Shown here: piece after piece, positions 59,856-64,000 of the stretch
Numbering within the stretch: position 1 is the stretch's first letter
How the letters are laid out: each line of letters begins with the position of its first letter
From: JBDHXE01 sp035445085
GTDB taxonomy: Bacteria > Bacteroidota > Ignavibacteria > Kapaibacteriales > UBA2268
Direction of reading: 5' to 3'
Assembly (NCBI GenBank): GCA_035445085.1
Contig: DAOMQA010000005.1
Span: forward strand, 1-64,000
DNA: 64,000 bases
Program-made: the position numbers and the translations under genes
Notes under the pieces: model-generated
Told to the model about the DNA's origin: nothing
The model's input: the letters and a program-made list of their open reading frames with translations, nothing else
Databases searched by the model: none

Positions 59856-60524
59856 GGCTACTTGATTCGCTCTATTCTTTATTGTAATTAAATTACTTAC
59901 AATATCTCCGCTAAAAATACCACTACCACTAACAATTAAGTTAGCTCCATTTTCAATAGCTAAATGAACGTTATCTATTTTAATACCGCCGTCTACTTCA
60001 ATATCTACATTACCTAAGTTATTTTTATCTAAATAATTTTTTATTTCGGAGGATCTTCTACAAAAAGAATCAATGAACGATTGCCCTCCAAAGCCTGGAT
60101 TTACTGACATTAATAATATAAAATCGACATATTCTGCTGCTTCGAAAGCATATTGTAAAGGTGTAATCGGATTAAGTACAATACCTGCCTTAATTCCGAA
60201 GGACTTGATTAACGATATACTTCTATGTAGATGATAATTATTTTCGCAATGTATTGAAATCATATCAGCACCAGCTTCGGCAAATGCTGGAATATACGAA
60301 TCTACATTTTCTATCATTAAATGTACATCAGCAAGCATATTATCTAAATTTGGTTTTAGGGCTTTGAGCATCATTGGTCCAAATGTAATATTAGGTACAA
60401 AATGGCCGTCCATAATATCAAAGTGAATAATATCTGCTTTGCCTTCTTTACATTTATTAATATCGTTTTCGAGGTTATAAAAGTTAGCCGATAATAGCGA
60501 TGGTGCAATCTTAATTTCTTTCAT
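59841..60524 (-). CDS. rpe: Ribulose-phosphate 3-epimerase
   Basis: Interconverts ribulose 5-phosphate and xylulose 5-phosphate. The 227-residue TIM barrel has the typical motifs: APSLLSANFYNLE (about 7-19), HFDIMDGHFVPNITFGP (about 35-51, metal-binding His/Asp), DVHLMIENVD (about 66-75), LLMSVNPGFGGQSFI (about 139-153) and EVDGGIK (about 177-183). It ends inside the coding end of the convergent PorV-like gene. Upstream lies a hairpin that ends the cytochrome c maturation operon, so rpe likely has its own promoter in the 60525-60577 stretch. Confidence 0.96.
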   Translation of the reverse strand: MKEIKIAPSLLSANFYNLENDINKCKEGKADIIHFDIMDGHFVPNITFGPMMLKALKPNLDNMLADVHLMIENVDSYIPAFAEAGADMISIHCENNYHLHRSISLIKSFGIKAGIVLNPITPLQYAFEAAEYVDFILLMSVNPGFGGQSFIDSFCRRSSEIKNYLDKNNLGNVDIEVDGGIKIDNVHLAIENGANLIVSGSGIFSGDIVSNLITIKNRANQVALKLK

Positions 60525-60577
60525 TATTTATTCTTTATAATTATTTTAAAAAATTGAAGGAAAATTATCAATATAAA

Positions 60578-60625
60578 AAAGGATACAAAATTAATTATCA
60601 TTTAGAATTAATAATGTATCCTTTT
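60578..60625 (-). terminator. Terminator after the cytochrome c maturation operon
   Basis: AAAAGGATACA (60578-60588) pairs with TGTATCCTTTT (60615-60625), with a further A/T-rich inner pairing. It lies about 60 bases past the stop of the TlpA-like gene, and a T-rich stretch follows on the minus strand. Confidence 0.65.
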
Positions 60626-60658
60626 AACAACTTTTCCATTTATCTGTTTAATGTTTCA

Positions 60659-60673
60659 CTATATACTATGGAA
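60659..60673 (+). repeat. 15-base intergenic repeat, copy 2
   Basis: CTATATACTATGGAA, identical to 47036-47050; located between the TlpA-like gene and its terminator. Confidence 0.3.
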
Positions 60674-60686
60674 CATTAGTTAATTG

Positions 60687-61247
60687 TTATTTCAAAACTC
60701 TATTTATTGATGCCATAAATGTTTCTTTATCTCTCATACCAACTATCTTTTCTACAATGTTGCCTTTAGTATCAACAATAAAAGTAGTAGGTACTGCTTC
60801 GATTTTACCAAAAGCTTCTGCCAATTCTTTTGTAATGATGAAGTTAGTATAAGTTATTTTGTTAGCTTCTGCAAACTTAGCAACGTGAGAAACTGGATCG
60901 GCTACTTTTTCTGACGCCATTCCAATAACAACGAAGTTCTTTTTACTTAATTCGTTGCTAATTTCAACTATATCTGGAATTTCTCTTCTGCAAGGCGGAC
61001 ACCAAGTACCCCAAAAGTTAATAAAGACTACTTTACCTTTCACAAAGTCTTTAAAATTTGTCTTTTTACCATCTTTATTAAATTCAAAATTAGGTATTGA
61101 ATTTTTTGTCCCATTTTGAACATTAGAAATAGTATATATATTATCTTTTTGGCTTGTATCTGCGTTTGCATTCATGTTAAAAAAATATATACTAACAATT
61201 ATTGCAATTGATAGGGAAGCAATTCCTATTAAACCTTTACTTTTCAT
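60687..61247 (-). CDS. TlpA/ResA-family thiol-disulfide oxidoreductase (CcmG-like)
   Basis: Membrane-anchored periplasmic thioredoxin-fold protein that likely keeps apocytochrome haem-binding cysteines reduced. The 186-residue protein has an N-terminal signal/anchor (about 5-25), then a thioredoxin domain with VFINFWGTWCPPCRREIPDI (CxxC about 84-87) and the cis-Pro loop EAVPTTFIVD (about 150-159). A GGAG five bases upstream supports the start. It is 46 bases downstream of ccmF in the same direction, which supports a cytochrome c maturation role. Confidence 0.92.
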   Translation of the reverse strand: MKSKGLIGIASLSIAIIVSIYFFNMNANADTSQKDNIYTISNVQNGTKNSIPNFEFNKDGKKTNFKDFVKGKVVFINFWGTWCPPCRREIPDIVEISNELSKKNFVVIGMASEKVADPVSHVAKFAEANKITYTNFIITKELAEAFGKIEAVPTTFIVDTKGNIVEKIVGMRDKETFMASINRVLK

Positions 61248-61293
61248 TGAAGCTCCATAAATTAAATAATTATAAAACGATTATACTATATTC

Positions 61294-63594
61294 TTATTTA
61301 GCAATATTACTTTTATTGCTATTTTTCTTATTAAACCTTACAAAAGACGCTATAAAACCAAAAGCAGTAATCAACGTTCCTGCCCACACCAAATTAATAA
61401 ATGGCTTTAAGGTTACATCAATAGTAAACACATCTGTTGGCTTTGGCATTGCTTCGCCTGATTTTTTAAAATAAAACTCTAATTTAGAATGGGATATATC
61501 TTTCATATCACGAACTATTCTAATCATATTTACATCAATACCATATTGAGGCAATGTTTTCCAATCTTCAAAGTTACCTTCCCAAGAATTAGGATCTATT
61601 CTCGTAGAAATAGTATCAAGAGAAGTAAGACCATTTAATTCAGTCTTTATAATAGTAATGAATACAACTCTACCATCGTTCATCATTGCTTTTTCATCCA
61701 TACCCAAAGACTCTATCATAAATCTAATATCTTTATTTATTGGTATCACTCCTTCCTCACCCTTCATAAGAGATAGACGGTGCATATTAAAATCGGTTTC
61801 AACAGCGATAGGAGCTACATAAATATCTTTTTGCAATTTAGCATATATGCCGGGTTCTAAGAATGGAGATTGCCAATCATTGAAGTTACTCCAATAAACA
61901 ATAGGCTTCACGACAGTACTTGTGCCACCTTTATCGATTTTAACAGAGAAATAATACTTTTCTCTATCGCTAAAATGCTGTTCAATTCTTTGTCTTCCCT
62001 CGAAAGTAAAGTCATATCCAAAAGCAGATTTAGTTTCCTTTTGTTTTAAAACAATATGCTGAGAATCAGAATAAGCCCCTGATACTACTGCACCAATAAC
62101 TAATAGAGCTATCCCAAAGTGAGCTACATAAGCACCGCTTAAGCGTGAATTTTGAATTAATTTACGAATGATTAGCTCTAAGTTTGTAATTAGAGCAAAG
62201 ATAGCAGAGAACGTAAGTGTAAGATAAACAAAATCTTGAATACCCATAAAATATAATATGACAGCTATTACAAGTGAAGCAATTAACGGAATAGTAATTT
62301 TATTGACTAAATCTTTTGTAGAACTTGATTGCCATCTTTGATATAAAGATACACCGTTAAGCAATAAAAATACAATGGCAAAGTAAGTTCCAAATCTATT
62401 ATAGATACTAACATCAATAGCTGCTTTAGGTTGTTTAAATAATTCAGCCATAATTGGCCAACTTGTGCCAATAATAACTACGATGCCTAAAGCTATAAGC
62501 AATATAGAACCTAAAGTCAAAGAATATTCTTTTGACATTGGCTTAATAGTAGATTTTGCCAAATACTGATTAATATCCTTAAACCTCCAAGCAACAAAGA
62601 CGATAGCTATAAGAGTAAATGTTACCATAAAAATAATAAGCATATTATATACTATGGCGCCTGGTGTAACGAATGAATGCACGGAAGTATCCCCTAATAC
62701 ACCGCTCCGAGTAAGGAATGTAGCATATAAAACAAAGATAAAGGATAATATTCCAAGTATAAAATTAGTTTTAATAAGTCCATTTGTTCTTCGTTGAACA
62801 ATTGCTGTATGCACAAATGTTACTACAAATATCCACGGAATAAGCGATGAGTTTTCTACAGGGTCCCAAGCCCAAAAGCCGCCCCAACCAAGTGTTTCAT
62901 AAGCCCAAAAGCCGCCAAGCATAATTCCTAAGCCTAATATAGCACCTCCAAATAAGGTCCAAGGAGTAACTATTGTTATCCAACTTTTATACTCTTTTTT
63001 AATCAATGCAGCTAAAGCAAATACAAAAGGTACCGTCATTAGCGAATAGCCTGTAAACAAAATAGGTGGGTGAATATTAATCCAATAATTCTGTAAAATA
63101 GGATTTAGCCCACGTCCATTTGGTGGTATAAAACCGACTTTAAGGTTTTCTTCGGCAAATGTTTCCCATACATAATCAAACGGGCTCTTAAGTATCAGAA
63201 TAACTGCAATGAAAAGTATGACAAAGGCAAAAAAGCCCATGGCATAAGGTTCTAAATTTGTCTTTTTTGCTGCTTGTTGTACAAATAAGCCTACAATCGT
63301 CATAATCAGTAGCCATAATAAGAATGACCCCTGCTGTCCGGAATAAAATGTTGCAACTAATAAGAACTCGTGCAATTCTCGTGATGAATATTCCCAAATA
63401 TAAGTAAATTGGAAATTATGAATTAATATGTTATAAAGTAAATAAACAGAAGTAGCTACAACCGACACTGCAGTCATATAGAAACACCAAGATGCAAATT
63501 TCCTCAGCTCAATTTTTTTATCTGATAAAAAGAATAAAATTGTAGATAAAATGCTAAATGATGCAATAGAATAAACGAGGATTTTACCAATCAT
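61294..63594 (-). CDS. ccmF: Cytochrome c-type biogenesis protein CcmF (haem lyase)
   Basis: Inner-membrane haem lyase component that attaches haem to apocytochrome c. The 766-residue protein has about fifteen hydrophobic segments. The haem-handling WWD region GWGGFWAWDPVENSSLIPW (about 236-254) is intact, with conserved histidines in the flanking loops (INIHPPILFTGY about 171-182; FVHTAIVQRRTNG about 261-273; SVHSFVTPG about 304-312). The large periplasmic domain (about 520-720) precedes the last TM. It lies between ccmE (31-base gap) and the TlpA-like gene. Confidence 0.95.
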   Translation of the reverse strand: MIGKILVYSIASFSILSTILFFLSDKKIELRKFASWCFYMTAVSVVATSVYLLYNILIHNFQFTYIWEYSSRELHEFLLVATFYSGQQGSFLLWLLIMTIVGLFVQQAAKKTNLEPYAMGFFAFVILFIAVILILKSPFDYVWETFAEENLKVGFIPPNGRGLNPILQNYWINIHPPILFTGYSLMTVPFVFALAALIKKEYKSWITIVTPWTLFGGAILGLGIMLGGFWAYETLGWGGFWAWDPVENSSLIPWIFVVTFVHTAIVQRRTNGLIKTNFILGILSFIFVLYATFLTRSGVLGDTSVHSFVTPGAIVYNMLIIFMVTFTLIAIVFVAWRFKDINQYLAKSTIKPMSKEYSLTLGSILLIALGIVVIIGTSWPIMAELFKQPKAAIDVSIYNRFGTYFAIVFLLLNGVSLYQRWQSSSTKDLVNKITIPLIASLVIAVILYFMGIQDFVYLTLTFSAIFALITNLELIIRKLIQNSRLSGAYVAHFGIALLVIGAVVSGAYSDSQHIVLKQKETKSAFGYDFTFEGRQRIEQHFSDREKYYFSVKIDKGGTSTVVKPIVYWSNFNDWQSPFLEPGIYAKLQKDIYVAPIAVETDFNMHRLSLMKGEEGVIPINKDIRFMIESLGMDEKAMMNDGRVVFITIIKTELNGLTSLDTISTRIDPNSWEGNFEDWKTLPQYGIDVNMIRIVRDMKDISHSKLEFYFKKSGEAMPKPTDVFTIDVTLKPFINLVWAGTLITAFGFIASFVRFNKKNSNKSNIAK

Positions 63595-63625
63595 TTCTTA
63601 CCTAAAAATACAAAAAGTAAATAAT

Positions 63626-64000
63626 TTATTTTTTTTCATTATAAAGTGACGTACCTTGTAAATCTTCAAATTGTCCTTCATATTTTGACGGGCACTTTGT
63701 AAGAATCTCTGAAGCATGAAAATCATTTCCTTCATACCTCCCCTTAATTACTAACATAGGTGCAACATCAAAGTTATTCGGCTTGCCACCTTTTGCTAAG
63801 ACAACGGATTTATTTCCTTGCTCATCTACCATACTAAACTTGAATATATTTTTATCTGTATTTACATCTACTGGCAAACTTCTATCCCAAGAACCTATAA
63901 CCTGTACTATTTTACCTGTGTTTTTAGCTTTGATAAAATCAGTATATTCAATTTTACTTGAATCAAAGGACATGATAGCAATAGCTACAAACACTACACC
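63626..64000 (-). CDS. ccmE: Cytochrome c maturation protein CcmE, cysteine-type (5' end cut by window edge)
   Basis: Periplasmic haem chaperone that carries haem to CcmF. The reading frame is open to the window edge; the N-terminal anchor is only partly present (GVVFVAIAIMS), and any in-frame GTG near 63994 is probably internal. The OB-fold core is visible (KIVQVIGSWDRSLPV; NIFKFSMVDEQGN; DVAPMLVIKGRYEGNDFHASEIL). Where classical CcmE has the haem-binding His in HxxxY, this protein has CPSKY, the CxxxY form known from Desulfovibrio and archaea. A short tail follows. Confidence 0.9.
   Translation of the reverse strand, partial: GVVFVAIAIMSFDSSKIEYTDFIKAKNTGKIVQVIGSWDRSLPVDVNTDKNIFKFSMVDEQGNKSVVLAKGGKPNNFDVAPMLVIKGRYEGNDFHASEILTKCPSKYEGQFEDLQGTSLYNEKK

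Noticed and set aside
1..64000. tRNA genes, rRNA genes, CRISPR arrays, insertion sequences and phage genes
   Set aside because: Looked for in all intergenic gaps; gaps are short (mostly under 220 bases), and none contains cloverleaf-like structures, regular repeat-spacer units or transposase/integrase sequence.

Overview
This is an AT-rich (about one third G+C), densely coding chromosomal window with no rRNA, tRNA, insertion sequence, prophage or CRISPR array visible. The gene content points to the Bacteroidota/FCB group. It has a SusC/SusD outer-membrane pair, several proteins with type IX secretion (T9SS) C-terminal sorting domains, a PorV/PorQ-like barrel, an IgGFc-binding/HYDIN-type giant surface protein, DUF2723, bacillithiol synthase BshA and a membrane pyrophosphatase. 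It also carries flagellar-type regulators (FlhF, FlhG, a FliA/WhiG sigma factor) and frequent Shine-Dalgarno sites. Both are unusual in classical Bacteroidetes, so I infer a deep-branching, possibly flagellated lineage of the Ignavibacteria/Kapabacteria kind. The taxonomic placement is an inference.

Layout. 1-4637: SusD (running off the left edge) and SusC, minus strand. 5053-8285: ackA-pta and a ZIP metal transporter, plus strand. 8375-11254: pyruvate phosphate dikinase with lysine-rich tails. 11481-13921: superoxide dismutase, a YigZ-family protein and BshA. 14064-21692: a nine-gene minus-strand suf iron-sulfur operon led by an Rrf2 regulator (rrf2-sufB-sufC-sufD-sufS-sufU-sufT-like-FNR/ferredoxin-sufA-like), with a recognisable IscR-type operator in front. 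21862-26730: a PNGase F-like T9SS cargo and a multi-PAS histidine kinase. 26868-30571: half-size TSUP transporter, DUF2723 membrane protein, MltG, OsmC. 30658-34718: divergent K+-dependent membrane pyrophosphatase and P5C dehydrogenase. 34876-38127: a VPS10/BNR-repeat secreted protein. 38337-41896: alaS and an AI-2E/PerM-family permease. 42067-46938: giant IgGFc/HYDIN T9SS protein with an outer-membrane barrel. 47115-51146: an operon with transketolase split into two genes around a lipoprotein, then a CCA-adding-type nucleotidyltransferase.

51287-59855 is the most interesting part: a nine-gene, tightly packed plus-strand cluster of flhF, flhG, a two-TM coiled-coil protein, fliA-like sigma, HDOD protein, a degenerate histidine kinase that lacks the phospho-accepting His, a membrane protein with FimV/HubP-like topology, a protein that is almost only a T9SS sorting domain, and a PorV-like barrel. 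It joins flagellar/polar-placement genes to type IX secretion elements, and is the best candidate here for an undescribed system.

59841-64000: ribulose-phosphate epimerase, then a cytochrome c maturation operon (tlpA/ccmG-like, ccmF, ccmE) read leftward. CcmE is the cysteine (CxxxY) variant and is cut by the right edge.

Metabolically, PPDK plus membrane pyrophosphatase suggest use of pyrophosphate energy. AckA-Pta gives acetate/acetyl-phosphate conversion, transketolase plus Rpe belong to the non-oxidative pentose phosphate pathway, and cytochrome c maturation implies respiration. Rho-independent-type hairpins sit at most convergent gene ends.
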